From the NCBI GenBank assembly GCA_949282725.1, contig CASDPP010000001.1, forward strand, positions 248,001 through 312,000: a stretch of 64,000 bases of DNA, read 5' to 3'. This document shows positions 43,378-54,481 of this stretch, in pieces (positions within the stretch are counted from its first letter, which is position 1; each line of letters begins with the position of its first letter). This DNA comes from an uncultured Mycoplasmataceae bacterium. Its GTDB lineage: Bacteria; Bacillota_I; Bacilli_A; Mycoplasmatales; Mycoplasmoidaceae. The notes beneath the pieces were generated by a model, which made no database searches, had not been told where the DNA came from, and was given only the letters and a program-made list of their open reading frames with translations. Both the position numbers and the translations under genes were made by a program.

Positions 43378-46101
43378 ATGCCTAATTTTTCAACAAATAA
43401 TATTCGAAAAATTTGAATTGATTTTTTCAAAGAAAAGAATCACTATTTTGTTGAATCAAAATCATTAATTCCTAATAATGATCCATCTTTATTATGAATA
43501 AATTCTGGTATAGCAACGTTAAAAAGATATTTTTCTGGGGAACTAACTCCACCATCTAAAAGACTAGTTAATTCTCAAAAAGCAATTAGAACTAATGATA
43601 TAGAAAATGTTGGAGTAACATCACGTCATCATACTTTTTTTGAAATGTTAGGAAATTTCTCGATTGGTGATTATTTCAAAAAAGAAGCAATTTCAATGGC
43701 TTATGAATTATTAACTAAACGTTTTAATATTGATTCATCAAAACTCTATATTACTGTTTTTAAAGATGATCATGAAACATTTCAATATTGGATTGATATA
43801 GGAATAAAAAAAGATCATATTTTTCTTTGTGATAAAGATCGTAATTTTTGAGATATTGGTGAAGGACCTTGTGGGCCGTGCACAGAGATTTTTTATGATC
43901 GGGGAAGTAAATATGATCCAAAAAATCAAGGAATTAATTTGATTAAAAATGATGTTGAAAATGACAGATATATTGAAATATGAAATATAGTTTTTAGTCA
44001 ATTTAATAATGATGGTAAAAACAATTATACAGAACTATTACGAAAAAACATTGATACAGGAGCAGGACTAGAAAGATTAGCTTGTGTTTTACAAAACGTT
44101 CCAACAAATTATGATACTGATATTTTCCAATACATAATTAGTAAAATTAGCACTGAAAAAGATAAATATGATTCAAATGCTTATTTTACAGATATTGATA
44201 GACAAAAAGAAATTAATCGTTTGTATTCTGTAATAGTAGATCACATGCGAACATGCGTCTTTGCTTTAGCTGACGGCTGTAATTTTTCAAGTAAAGAAAG
44301 AGGATATGTTATTAGAAAATTATTTAGAAGAGCTATGGCTTGTTCTACTAGATTAAACATTCAACACACGTTTATTAGAAATAGTGTGAATGCAATAGTT
44401 GAATCTATGTCAGAATTTTATCCATATTTAATACAAAATAAGGAAACTATTATTAACTTATTAAATCAAGAAGCAAAATTATTTGAAAAAACATTTAATA
44501 ATGGTTTTAAATTATTCAATGAAAATTTAAAAAATAATACAATTAATGCAAAAAATATTTTTAAACTTGTTGATACTTATGGTTTTCCATATGAATTTCT
44601 ATACGATTTAATTAAGCAATACAAATTAAAAATTGACTTCGAAGAATTAGACAAACTTTTCAAAAAACATCAAGACATTAGCAGAAGCAATAAACAAGTA
44701 TCAGGCTTTAAATCACAAAACCCTAATTTATTGAGTTTTACAGATCATTCAGAGTTTGTTGAAGATCAACCAATTTTAAAAGGCTCTAAAATAATTGCAA
44801 TTTTTGAAAATAATTTTGATAGAACAACAAAATCAAGTGAAAGAGAGTTATATTTAGTTTTTGATAAAACTAATTTTTATGCATTAAGTGGTGGACAATC
44901 ATCTGATTTTGGTGTTGTTAAAATTAATGACAAAAAGTTTAAAGTTCTTAAAGTAATTAAAGGTCCTAATGGACAACATTTACACTTGGTAGAAAACTAT
45001 AAGAATTTTTTATTTGATTTAAACAATAAATATGAAATTGTTTTAGAGATTGATCAACAACATCGAACATTAACAACAATAAATCACACTTCCGAACATT
45101 TATTACATCAAGCTTTATGTGAAGTCGTTGATAAAAATATCAAACAAGAAGGTGCATCTAAGACTGAAAAAAAACTAACATTTGATTTTTCATTACCTTA
45201 TAAACTGGATGAAAAACAATTATTGAATGTTGAAAAAAAAGTAAATGAATATATTCAATCTGGAATAAATAGAGAAATTATTTTTACATCCCTAGATGAA
45301 GCAAAAAAAATAGGTGCAAAAGCTTATTTTGATGAAATATATTCAAAAATAAAAGGCAAATTAAGAATGATTAAATATGGCGATATTAGTTGTGAACTAT
45401 GTGGTGGAACACATGTAAAAAATTTAAAGGATATCCAACAATTCATGATTATTAAATTCATGACAATTAAACAAAATGTTTATCGTATTGAAGCTATTAG
45501 TTCTAATAAATTAGTTAATGAATTTCTAAAAGAACAAGTTAATTTAATTGCTGATAAAATTAGCACAATTAAAAATAAAATTCAAACATTAAATTTACCA
45601 GAAGTTCAACAAATTCAAAAAATTATCCAAACATTAAGTTTTGATCAAACAATACTAAATTATCGAAACTTGTTAAAAGAATTATCAACAATTGAAAATT
45701 TATACAATGTTGCTTTCCAAAAATACAATAGTGAACAATCAAAACTAAATATTGAAAACATTAAAAACAATTTAATATCAAATATTAAAAACAATGTTTC
45801 TATTACTTCCTTTACAAATCAGAATAATAAGGATTTATCATTAGCAATTAATGATTTAATTAATCAAAAAAATGATCTTCTTGTAATTTGTTTTAATTTA
45901 AACACTGAAATAAATAAAACACAATATTATGTTGGATATGGAAAGAAATATCATAACAATAATTATCCAAACGCTTCATCGATTATTAACATGCTAAACA
46001 AAAAATATAACGGTTCAGGTGGTGGAAGAGATAATTTTGCTCAAGGTGGATGTTTGAAAAAAATTTCTAAACAAGATTTGTCTGATTTATCATTTGAGTA
46101 A
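43378..46101 (+). CDS. alaS: alanyl-tRNA synthetase
   Basis: A 907-aa class II synthetase. The aminoacylation domain has motif 2 with [15 protein letters not shown] and motif 3 near [13 protein letters not shown]; the [11 protein letters not shown] segment precedes. The editing domain has the zinc site HTSEHLLH (HxxxH) and CELCGGTHV, and the C-Ala domain ends with [12 protein letters not shown]. Many TGA Trp codons are present and one TGG (FQYWIDIG). TATAAT at 43361-43366 lies 11 nt before the ATG. The tRNA-Arg gene follows 49 bases after the stop. Confidence 0.97.
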
Positions 46102-46136
46102 TACTTATATTTTTAACATAAAATGATTATCAAATA

Positions 46137-46142
46137 TATAAT
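46137..46142 (+). promoter_or_regulatory. -10 box of tRNA-Arg
   Basis: TATAAT eight bases before the first base of the mature tRNA, consistent with a very short 5' leader. Confidence 0.6.
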
Positions 46143-46150
46143 ATAAGTAT

Positions 46151-46227
46151 GCGCTCGTAGCTCAGTTGGATAGAGCACACGCCTTCTAAGCGTGTTGTCG
46201 GGAGTTCGAATCTCTTCGAGCGCGCCA
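46151..46227 (+). tRNA. tRNA-Arg (anticodon TCT)
   Basis: A complete 77-base tRNA with encoded CCA. Acceptor stem GCGCTCG pairs with CGAGCGC; D-arm GCTC-AGTTGGATA-GAGC; anticodon arm CACGC-CTTCTAA-GCGTG gives anticodon TCT, reading AGA, by far the most used Arg codon here; T-arm GGGAG-TTCGAAT-CTCTT has two G-T pairs. It is the only tRNA in the window, between alaS and cls. Confidence 0.97.
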
Positions 46228-46242
46228 TTTTGAAAAAAAATA

Positions 46243-46267
46243 AAATATGTCTATGACATATTTTTTA
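46243..46267 (+). terminator. terminator after tRNA-Arg
   Basis: A 9-bp stem (AAATATGTC / GACATATTT, loop TAT) followed by TTTTA, 16 bases after the tRNA and just before cls. Its presence implies that cls needs its own start signal or read-through. Confidence 0.65.
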
Positions 46268-46274
46268 CTATAAG

Positions 46275-47789
46275 ATGAATAAATTTAAGATATTAATTTA
46301 TAGTTTAATTTCATTGATCTTCATTATTGCTTCTTCTTTAATGATTCTTTTATTAGTTAAAGAGTGAAATAATCCAAAAGTATTTTGAAGTGTCTTTACA
46401 ATTAATTGAATAATAACTATTAGCTTTTCAATATTTATTTTAAATTCTAAAAGAAAACCAGCAGTTAAATCTTGTTGGCTTGCTGTTATTGTGATATTTC
46501 AAATTCTTGGAGTTTTATTTTTTACTATCTTTGGTTTGACACCATTTAAATTAAAAAATGAAAAAGATAAAAATAACCAAGTTAAAATAATTCAAAAATA
46601 CATCAAACAAGATCAAGCTAAAAAATATTTTGAACATCAAAAAATTAATGCATTAGATTTTTTATCTGTAAAAAATGATATTGTTTTTATTAGAGATAAT
46701 ACTCTTTTATATAAAGAAACAATTCAATTATTATCAAATGCTAAAAAAACTATTCATATTCAAACATACATATTAAGAAAAGGATTGTTTTTTAATTCTA
46801 TTTATGATGTTTTAGTAAAAAAAATACAAGAAGGTGTAAAAGTAAAAATAATATATGATTGAGTTGGTTCATTTTTAATGTTTCCAAAAAGAAAAATGCG
46901 AAAATTAAAAAAATTGGGAGCTGAAATAGCTATTTTTAATCCAAAGGGGATAAATATGTTTAAAGGGGCAACAAATTTTAGAAGTCACAAAAAACTTATT
47001 ATTGTTGATAATAAAATCGGAATTTATGGTAGTTCTAATATAGCTGATGATTATCTTTCTATTAATCCTGCTACAAATTTTTGAAGAGATATAAATTTCA
47101 TAATTAAAGGAGAGCTTGTTAATTCACTAAATGCATCTTTTTTTATTGACTGATACAATTACACAAACAAACAAAGACATGATGTTAATAAAAAAGAATT
47201 AACTAGAATTCTTTCTAAACATAATACAAAAAACATTTTACCTTGTCAATTAATTCAATCTTCACCAGATAGTCAACAAAAAAATATTGAAAATAAAATA
47301 TTAGAATTAATTTTTAAAGCAAAAAATAAAATTAAAATTATTACTCCTTATTTATTTTTGACTGATGCAATTACTCAATCGCTTTTAACAGCTAGCGAAA
47401 GAGGTGTTAAAATAGAAATCTTATTACCAGGTAAAAAAGATAATAAAAACTTTATTCTTGATTTGAATCGTCAAACATGTTTTCAATTATCTGATTCAAG
47501 AAATATTCATATTTATGAATACAATGGTTTTGTTCATTCAAAATTATTTTTAATTGATGATGATTTAGTTTATACAGGAACATTTAATTTAGATAACCGA
47601 TCGATGTGAATTAATTTTGAAAACTCAATTTTAATTTTTTCTAAAAACTTAAATAAAGAATTAACAATGTATTTTAACGAACAATTAAAAAACTCTATAT
47701 TTATTGATAAGGAATTTTTAAGAAAAAGATCAACACTTTTGGTAAAAACTAAATTATTATTTTTAAACTTATTTTATCCGTTATTGTAA
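46275..47789 (+). CDS. cls: cardiolipin synthase
   Basis: A 504-aa phospholipase-D-family membrane enzyme that condenses two phosphatidylglycerols to cardiolipin. Three hydrophobic segments occupy the first about 95 residues; two HKD motifs follow: HKKLIIVDN near residue 238 with GSSNIADDY, and HSKLFLIDDD near 421 with TGTFNLDNRS. The start ATG follows the tRNA terminator by 8 bases without a ribosome binding site. The substrate PG derives from the GpsA/PlsY route encoded elsewhere in the window. A basic amphipathic C-terminus ends LLFLNLFYPLL. Confidence 0.93.
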
Positions 47790-47795
47790 TTAGTG

Positions 47796-47801
47796 TATAA
47801 T
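47796..47801 (+). promoter_or_regulatory. -10 box of rnpB
   Basis: TATAAT six bases upstream of the predicted 5' end of RNase P RNA, overlapping the region just after the cls stop. Confidence 0.65.
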
Positions 47802-47807
47802 TTCTTT

Positions 47808-48138
47808 ACAAGTATCTGATTGCTGCATGTAAATGTAGAGGAAAGTCCGTACTTGCACTAGCTGTGATGCTAGTAGTGTTTATGCTAGATCTAATAAATC
47901 TAGGCAGTTATGAAAATAGCTGACGACATTATTGAAACCTTTTATTAGGTTAAAAATAATATAAAGTGCCACAGAGACGAGTTTGTTAGTAATAACAAAG
48001 TGAAACGCGGTAAACTCCATAAGCAAGAAACTCAAATTTGGTAGAGGAATAAATAAAAGATAAACGAATCTTTAATTTAACTTATTTTATATAAGTAGAT
48101 AAATAATCAGACACGACAGAATACGGCTTATCGCTTGT
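47808..48138 (+). ncRNA. rnpB: RNase P RNA (M1), Bacillus-like type
   Basis: About 331 bases forming the catalytic RNA that trims tRNA 5' ends. The universally conserved GAGGAAAGTCC is at 47839-47849 and the matching 3' element ACAGAA at 48116-48121. The terminal ACAAG at 47808-47812 pairs with CTTGT at 48134-48138 to form P1, which sets the boundaries. The internal CACAGAGACGAG and GAAACGCGGTAAACTCC segments are also typical. A strong terminator follows immediately. The protein subunit gene (rnpA) is not in this window. Confidence 0.93.
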
Positions 48139-48143
48139 TAAAA

Positions 48144-48170
48144 AAAGAAGGATGCATCCTTCTTTTTTTT
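48144..48170. terminator. shared terminator of rnpB and SRP RNA
   Basis: AAAGAAGGAT-GC-ATCCTTCTTT is a near-perfect palindrome flanked by A and T runs, so it works on both strands: for rnpB from the left and for the convergent SRP RNA from the right. Confidence 0.8.
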
Positions 48171-48181
48171 TAATTAAAAAA

Positions 48182-48259
48182 GTCACCACACACGCAAATT
48201 ATTGCTTAGTGATGCTTTGTTTCCAACCTGACACGATTCGCAATCTACGTTGTGATGAC
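48182..48259 (-). ncRNA. ffs: signal recognition particle RNA (4.5S-like)
   Basis: A compact 78-base RNA on the minus strand. Ends GTCATCACA and TGTGGTGAC pair (one G-U) as the closing stem; ATTGC and GCAAT form an inner stem; the apical part contains GTGTCAGG, a GGAA loop and AAAGCATCAC, matching the conserved domain IV (GTCAGG...GGAA...AGCA) bound by the Ffh M domain. The apical stem is TT-GGAA-AC rather than the common CC-GGAA-GG. A TATAAT lies 6 bases upstream and a T-run plus shared terminator lies downstream. Ffh and FtsY are encoded at 1825-3162 and 5162-6187. Confidence 0.85.
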
Positions 48260-48265
48260 AATAAT

Positions 48266-48271
48266 ATTATA
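48266..48271 (-). promoter_or_regulatory. -10 box of SRP RNA
   Basis: ATTATA on the plus strand is a minus-strand TATAAT, with six bases to the predicted first G of the SRP RNA. Confidence 0.6.
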
Positions 48272-48315
48272 AATAATCATAACGAATATAAAATAAATAT
48301 TTATAATATTTATGT

Positions 48316-49296
48316 ATGTTTGATAATAAAATTTATGTCATTGGTTTATCAAATGCAAAAAAAATAACAGAAAGCATTTGTAAGTCTTTAAAAATTAAAC
48401 CAATTAATGCCACAATTTCTAAATTTGCTGATGGTGAAATTATGGTTCGTCCAGAATCATCAGTAAGAAATAGATCAATTACAATTGTTCAATCAATTAG
48501 TAAACCAGTAAATGAAAATTTAATGGAATTATTAATTGCTATTGATGCTGTAAAAAGAGCATCAGCAAAAGATATTAATGTTGTTATTACTTATTATGCC
48601 TATGCAAGACAAGATAGAAAAACAAATGGTCGTGAACCTATCACAAGTAAATTAATTGCAAGATTATTAGAAACTGCAGGAGCAACTAGAGTTACTGTGG
48701 TAGATATTCATAGTGATCAAACACAAGGTTTCTTTGAAATCCCTTTTGATAATATTAAATCTAGTAAAATGTTAGTTACTGAAGCAATTAAAAAAATCAA
48801 TAAGAAAAATTTAGTTGTTGTTTCTCCCGACTATGGTGGAATTAAAAGATCAAGAAATATTGCTAACTTCTTACAAACCAGTTTAGCTATTTTAGATAAA
48901 AGAAGACCACGTCCAAATGAAGCCGAAATTATGAATGTATTAGGTGATGTTGAAGGCAAAGATTGTTTGATTGTTGATGACATGGTTGATACAGGTGGGA
49001 CAATTGTTGCTGCTGCAAAATTATTAAAAGCTAAAAAAGCTAAAACTGTTACTTTTGTAGCAACTCATGCTATTTTAAGTGACCCAGCTACAAAAAATTT
49101 AACTGAAGCAGTTAAAAATAATTACTTAAATAACATCTATGTTTCAAATACAGTTTCTTCTGTATATGAAAGAAAAATTCCATCATTACATATTGTTGAT
49201 ATTGGACCATATTTAGCAAATATTATTAAAATATATTATTCTGTAGGTATATCTTTATCAAAAATATATGATGCCTTCAAAATGCCAAAAAAATAA
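48316..49296 (+). CDS. prs: ribose-phosphate pyrophosphokinase
   Basis: A 326-aa PRPP synthetase, donor for nucleotide and NAD salvage. Visible are the KFADGEIMVRPESSVR segment, YYAYARQDRKTNGREPITSKL (ATP loop), VVDIHSDQTQGFF (metal-binding) and the PRPP-binding VDDMVDTGGTI at about residues 218-228. No TGA occurs. The start at 48316 is chosen over an out-of-frame ATG at 48312; the TATAAT at 48302-48307 is 8 nt upstream, so transcription would begin next to the ATG without a leader. Its end overlaps rnmV by 29 bases. Confidence 0.96.
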   Translation: MFDNKIYVIGLSNAKKITESICKSLKIKPINATISKFADGEIMVRPESSVRNRSITIVQSISKPVNENLMELLIAIDAVKRASAKDINVVITYYAYARQDRKTNGREPITSKLIARLLETAGATRVTVVDIHSDQTQGFFEIPFDNIKSSKMLVTEAIKKINKKNLVVVSPDYGGIKRSRNIANFLQTSLAILDKRRPRPNEAEIMNVLGDVEGKDCLIVDDMVDTGGTIVAAAKLLKAKKAKTVTFVATHAILSDPATKNLTEAVKNNYLNNIYVSNTVSSVYERKIPSLHIVDIGPYLANIIKIYYSVGISLSKIYDAFKMPKK

Positions 49297-49810
49297 AATT
49301 AAAGATATTATTGTAGTAGAAGGTAAATCTGATACACAAAAATTAAAATCTTTATTTGATGTAAGAACTATTGAAACTAATGGCTCTTGTATTGATAAAA
49401 AAACAATTGATTATATAAAAAAAGTATCAGAAAAAAATTCAATTATTTTGTTTCTTGATCCTGACTATCAAGGAGAAAGAATAAGAAAAATTTTACAAAA
49501 GCATCTTATTAAATATAAACAAGCTTTTTTAAAAAAAACAAACAAAAAACAATCTAAAAAGTATGGTGTTGCTGAGGCTTCTAAAAATGAAATTATAGAT
49601 GCTTTAAAAAATGCAACTGAATTTAGTACCAAACAAACGCCTTCTATTTCTTGAAAAGACTTTATGTCTTTACAAATAAATACCAAATGTAAAAGATTAA
49701 ATATATGCAATTTATTAAACATTTCATATTGCAATAATAAACAACTTTATCAAAGAATTAATTTATTGAATTTAAGTAAAAAAGATTTAAAAAAATTATT
49801 ATCAAACTAA
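49268..49810 (+). CDS. rnmV: ribonuclease M5
   Basis: A 180-aa TOPRIM nuclease that matures 5S rRNA. The TOPRIM motifs IIVVEGKSDTQKL (about residues 14-26) and LFLDPDYQGERIRK (about 58-71) are clear, with FDVRTIETNGS between them and KYGVAEASKNEIIDAL after, all matching RNase M5. One TGA Trp lies near residue 130. Start could be 49268 or the adjacent ATG at 49271; both lie inside the end of prs. Followed 2 bases later by rarA. Confidence 0.93.
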
Positions 49811-49812
49811 TT

Positions 49813-51030
49813 ATGCTAACTGAAATATTAAGACCAAAAACTCTATCAGATGTCATTGGACAAAAACATTTAATTAATGAAAAAGATGGTTTATTAAATA
49901 GAATGGTTAAAACTAAAAAACCATTTTCAATTATTTTTTATGGTAAACCAGGAATCGGTAAAAGTTCATTAATTAACTGCTTAATTAATGATCTAGATTT
50001 ACCCTCTTTTCAATTTAATGCTTCAAATGATAACAAAGATAAATTAATTGGTATCATTAATCAAATTAGATTAAACAAACAAGGAATATTATGATTAGAA
50101 GAAATCCACCGTTTAAACAAGGATAAACAAGATATTTTATTACCACACTTAGAAAATGGTTCATTAATTGTTTTTTCAGCAACAACAGAAAATCCTTATT
50201 TTTGTATTAACCCATCAATTAGAAGTCGGTGTCATATTTTTGAATTAAAAGATTTAGATGAAAAAGATATTTATGATGGTTTAAAAAAGAAACTACCTAA
50301 AGTAAAAATAAATTTAAAAGATGATATTTTAAAATATATTATTAAAAAAGGTGGTAATGAATTAAGAACAATTATTAATTGCATTGATGCAATTAATAGT
50401 TTATATGATTCTAAAGAAGTTACTAAAAGTATTGTTGATACATTTTTAGAAAATTCAGTTGTTAATATCTCTTCATCTGGTGATGATTACTATGATACAT
50501 TATCAGCTTTTCATAAATCAATGAGAGGTTCTGATTGTGATGCTGCTATATATTATTTAGCCAAATTAATTCAATCAAAGGATCTTGTCTCTATTTCAAG
50601 AAGAATTATTGCTTGTTGCTATGAAGATGTAGGTCTTGCTAATCCACAACTTTGTGCAAGAACATATAATGCAATAAAATCCGCTGAAATGGTTGGATTT
50701 CCTGAAGCTAATCAAATTTTAGCTACAATAGTTTTAGAAATATGTTTAAGTCAAAAAAGCAATAGTGCTTATAGTGCAATTAATAGTGCAATTAATGATT
50801 TAAAAAATGGAAAAAATTATGATGTTCCTAATCATATTAAGGATCAATCATATGCATCAAGTAAATTATTAAATCGTTGTGGCTATAAATATCCACATGA
50901 CTATGATAATGCTTGAATAAAGCAAGAATATTTACCAACAAAACTAAAAGGAACTAAATATTATGTTCCTAATAAGCATTCTTTACATGAAATAAAATTG
51001 AGTGAATATTGAAAAAAAATTAAAAAGTAA
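49813..51030 (+). CDS. rarA: replication-associated recombination protein A (AAA+)
   Basis: A 405-aa MgsA/RarA/WRNIP1-family ATPase acting at stalled forks. The start LRPKTLSDVIGQKHL is typical, Walker A is YGKPGIGKSSL (about residues 43-53), and ATTENPYFCINPSIRSRC is the sensor region with the arginine finger. The Walker B position reads WLEEIHR rather than the usual FxDEIHR, an Asp-to-Glu change. The C-terminal tetramerisation part (MRGSDCDAAIYYLAKLI, CYEDVGLANP, VGFPEA) is intact. The four TGA codons give Trp. Confidence 0.93.
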
Positions 51031-51045
51031 ATAATAATATATATT

Positions 51046-52593
51046 ATGAAAGATAAAAGAAACATTTATATTTCAACTCCAATATATTATGCTTCAGGCA
51101 AACCACATTTAGGTCATGCTTATACAACTATATTAGCAGATGTAATTAAAAAATATCATGAATTAATTGGTGATAATGTTTTATTTATTACTGGAATGGA
51201 TGAACATGGTCAAAAAATAGTTGATGTTTCAAATAAAGCAAATCTAGAACCAAAAAAATTTGTTGATGAAATATCTGAAGATTTTAAAAAATTATGAAGC
51301 AGTTTGGATATTTCTTATGATATTTTTGTTAGAACTTCCGAACAAAAGCATAAAAAATATGTTCAAAATGTTTTTAGTAAATTAATTAAAGAAGATAATA
51401 TTTATCTTTCCAATTGAAAAGGATGATATTGTCCTCAATGTGAAGAAAACTATTCTAAATCTAAAATTGTTATTGATGAACATAAAAATCACAAATGTCA
51501 ATTCGGCCATTCGTTAGTATTAAAAAATGAACCGTCATATTTTTTAAAAATATCAAAATTTGCAAAATGAATTGAACAATATATTAAAACACATAAAGAA
51601 TTTATTTATCCTAAAACAAGAGAAAACGAAGTTATTAATTCATTTTTAAAAAATGAAATTAATGATTTAAGTGTTTCAAGAATTAATTTAAATTGAGGTA
51701 TTGATATTAAAGAAGATCCAAAACATACTGTTTATGTTTGAATTGATGCACTGTTAAGTTATTTAAGTTTTTTAACTGATAAACAATTTAATGATTATTG
51801 AATGGATCAAAATTCTCAAATTATTCATTTAATGTCAAAAGAAATTATTAAATTCCATTGTGTTTATTGACCTATTATTTTAAAAATGTTAGATTTTAAA
51901 ATCCCTACAAACATTATTTCACATGGATGAATTATTTCTGACAATCAAAAAATGTCTAAATCATTAGGTAATGTTATTGATCCATTAGAATACATTACAA
52001 AATATGGTTCTGATTCTTTAAGATTTTTTTTAATTAGAAATTCATATATTGAAAATGATAGCATTATAAATAATGAATTATTTATAAATATTTTTAATAA
52101 TGACTTAGCAAATAATTATGGAAATTTAATTAATCGTTCTTTAAACATTATTAAAAAATTCAGTGATGGAAAAGTTCCTGAATTAGCAAAAAATGATTTA
52201 AAGAATTCTGAAGTTGTTTCATTTTTAAATGCTTCAATTAATAAAATAATCAAATTAATTCAAGAAAACAAAACTAAAGATATTATTGATGAAGTATTAA
52301 ATATTAGTGATTATGCTAATAAATATATTGAACAAACTAAACCATGGGAATTAGCAAAACAAAATAACATTAAAGAAATTAAAACATTTGTTTTTAATTT
52401 AGCTAATTTAGTAAGAGTTTGTACTTTTTTCTTGCAACCAATTTTAACAAAGGGTACAAAAGAAGTTATAAGACAATTTAATTTTAATAAACAACAATTA
52501 AATTTTGAAAATATAAACGACTATTTAATCTTAAATGATCACAAAATTTCTAATGAATCTTATCCAATATATTTAAGAATTAAAAAAGATTAA
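51046..52593 (+). CDS. metG: methionyl-tRNA synthetase
   Basis: A 515-aa class I synthetase. The HIGH motif appears as [11 protein letters not shown] (about residues 19-29), the pocket FITGMDEHG, one CxxC of the connective knuckle ([10 protein letters not shown]), and [10 protein letters not shown] near residue 303. The anticodon-binding helical domain follows, without the C-terminal EMAP-like dimer domain. Twelve or more TGA Trp codons, plus one TGG (TKPWELAK). The last four bases overlap the stop of convergent pncB. Confidence 0.96.
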
Positions 52594-53666
52594 ATATATC
52601 TATTTAAAATTTTATCAATTTTTTTTGGATCGATAAATAATTGTCTACCAAATTTTGCTTGATGTTTATTATTTTTAATAACTAAATCACCGGTGATATT
52701 TAAATTTAATTTATTTAATGATGCACCTACTCCAAAAATATCAGCAGGAATTTTTTTATTAATAATTTGTTTAATTCTATCCAAATTAAGACTAGAAGAA
52801 ATAATTATTTTAGTATTTTTTCATCCTACTTGATCTAGTGTTTTTCTAGCTAATTTTATTAAATTATCTGATACACCATAGTTTTCTTTTTTATCTGGTA
52901 AGGAGGCATCAACTAAGTTTTTTGATGTATCGATTCTAATAGCAAATAAATCAGTAATTTTTTTTTTTAATTCAATAATTTCTTTTTTAACATTATTATG
53001 ATAATCAATTAAAGCAACTGTTTTATTTTTTCCATAAACATTTTGGTAAGCTTGTATTGTTTTAGAAAGATTACCATCAAATATCTGAATTAATGCATGT
53101 GGTATAGTTCCATTAATATTAAGAGATTTTTTATCTTTAATTAATGAAACAGAAGCATCAGTAACAAAATTTCTTATACCACCAACATATGCTGCATATC
53201 CATCATATGGTTGCAATAAATAATCATCTGATCGATCCGCCATAAAAATAATTTTATTTGATGGAACTATTTTTAATAATTGGTAACAATTATTAGCTAC
53301 TGAAGATCTTCTAGCTAAAATACCATCAATAATATTTTCTAAAAAAGCAAAGTGTTGGTATTTTCCAATGATAATTAAAATTGGTTGTTTTGCTTTAACT
53401 ATTTGTCCATCTTTAACTCCATAAACTTTTATTTGATTTAAAATGTTTTTAGGAAGTGTGTTTTTAATTAATTTAACACATTCTTCTATTCCACAAACCA
53501 TAAACGGTTCACTATTCATTGAACAAAACTGTTGTCATACAATATTATTAGGCTGAAATTTACTAACTATTTTCTTAGACTTAATAAAATAGTTTGATGA
53601 ATAAAAACTACTTTGCAATTTTTTATCGAATTTAAAATTAAAATTATTACTAAATTCTTTTTTCAT
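52590..53666 (-). CDS. pncB: nicotinate phosphoribosyltransferase
   Basis: A 358-aa enzyme joining nicotinate and PRPP to make nicotinate mononucleotide for NAD synthesis. Motifs include [24 protein letters not shown], the [21 protein letters not shown] region, [11 protein letters not shown] (the phospho-accepting His region), [15 protein letters not shown] and GVGASLN. It has three TGA Trp codons. The start ATG at 53666 lies inside the end of plsY (17-base overlap). PRPP comes from Prs and the product feeds NAD kinase, both encoded in the window. Confidence 0.92.
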
Positions 53667-54408
53667 TGTGATTAATTAAATTTTTAATATTTGATTTATG
53701 ACGATAGACAACTATTAGTCCATTAAAAAATAAAGAAATAAATGTTCCGTATATTAATCATGGACAAATAGAATACATTAAATCATAATTTAATGGTTCA
53801 TTAAATAAAATAGAATTATTAAATAAATAAAAATATGCTATTTGAGGAATAAAAATAAATAATGGTGCTATAGTCATACAAAACATTGAACCTAATGATA
53901 CATATTTTGAGCTAAAAGTAATAATTAATCAAATACAAAAAGATATTAACCCTAAATATGGACTTACCATAAACAATACACCACCAGAAGTAGACACTCC
54001 TTTACCTCCTTTATATTTAACTCTTTTTTCTTTTTGTTTTGGAAAAAATATACACGCTAATACAAACATCAAAGGAAAACAATGACCAATTACAACAAAT
54101 GTTCCGGACAAATAAACTAAACTAAATAAATTTGGATCAGGATTGATTTTATAAATTGTACAATAGTAAATGCTTCAATTAATAACAATAGCAATCATTC
54201 CTTTTATTGCATCTAAAAAAGCTACTAATAACCCTAATTTGAAACCATATTTTCTTCTAATATTAGTAGCTCCTGGATTAGTTGAGCCAGATTTAGTAAT
54301 ATCATCTTTTAAAATTCAAGCTATTAGTTGTGCAAATATTAAAGAACCTAATAGATATCCTATTATGCAAAATAATAATGTATAAGAAAAAATTATTAAA
54401 TCATTCAT
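53650..54408 (-). CDS. plsY: glycerol-3-phosphate acyltransferase PlsY
   Basis: A 252-aa membrane enzyme that transfers an acyl group from acyl-phosphate to G3P, the first step in phosphatidate synthesis. The family motifs are all present: KSGSTNPGATNIRRKYG (residues about 33-49), GHCFPLMF, and KYKGGKGVSTSGG (about 125-137). At least five hydrophobic helices. A long periplasmic-side insert near residues 190-215 is present. The ATG at 54408 is the first in frame; no ribosome binding site stands out. It is cotranscribed with pncB. Confidence 0.94.
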
Positions 54409-54430
54409 CTTTTACATAATAATTATAAAT

Positions 54431-54462
54431 AAAAAAAATAATCACTTAGTGATTATTTTTTA
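54431..54462. terminator. terminator between glycyl-radical gene and plsY
   Basis: A 9-bp perfect stem (AATAATCAC, loop TTA, GTGATTATT) with A runs on one side and T runs on the other lies 20 bases after the 54482-54760 gene, closing the pflB unit; being symmetric it could work in both directions. Confidence 0.75.
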
Positions 54463-54481
54463 AATTAAGTTTGTTATATAA

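Noticed and set aside
48152-48367. Plus-strand 71-codon open frame across the rnpB terminator
   Set aside because: It overlaps the terminator, the minus-strand SRP RNA and the start of prs, begins inside a palindrome and encodes no recognisable protein.
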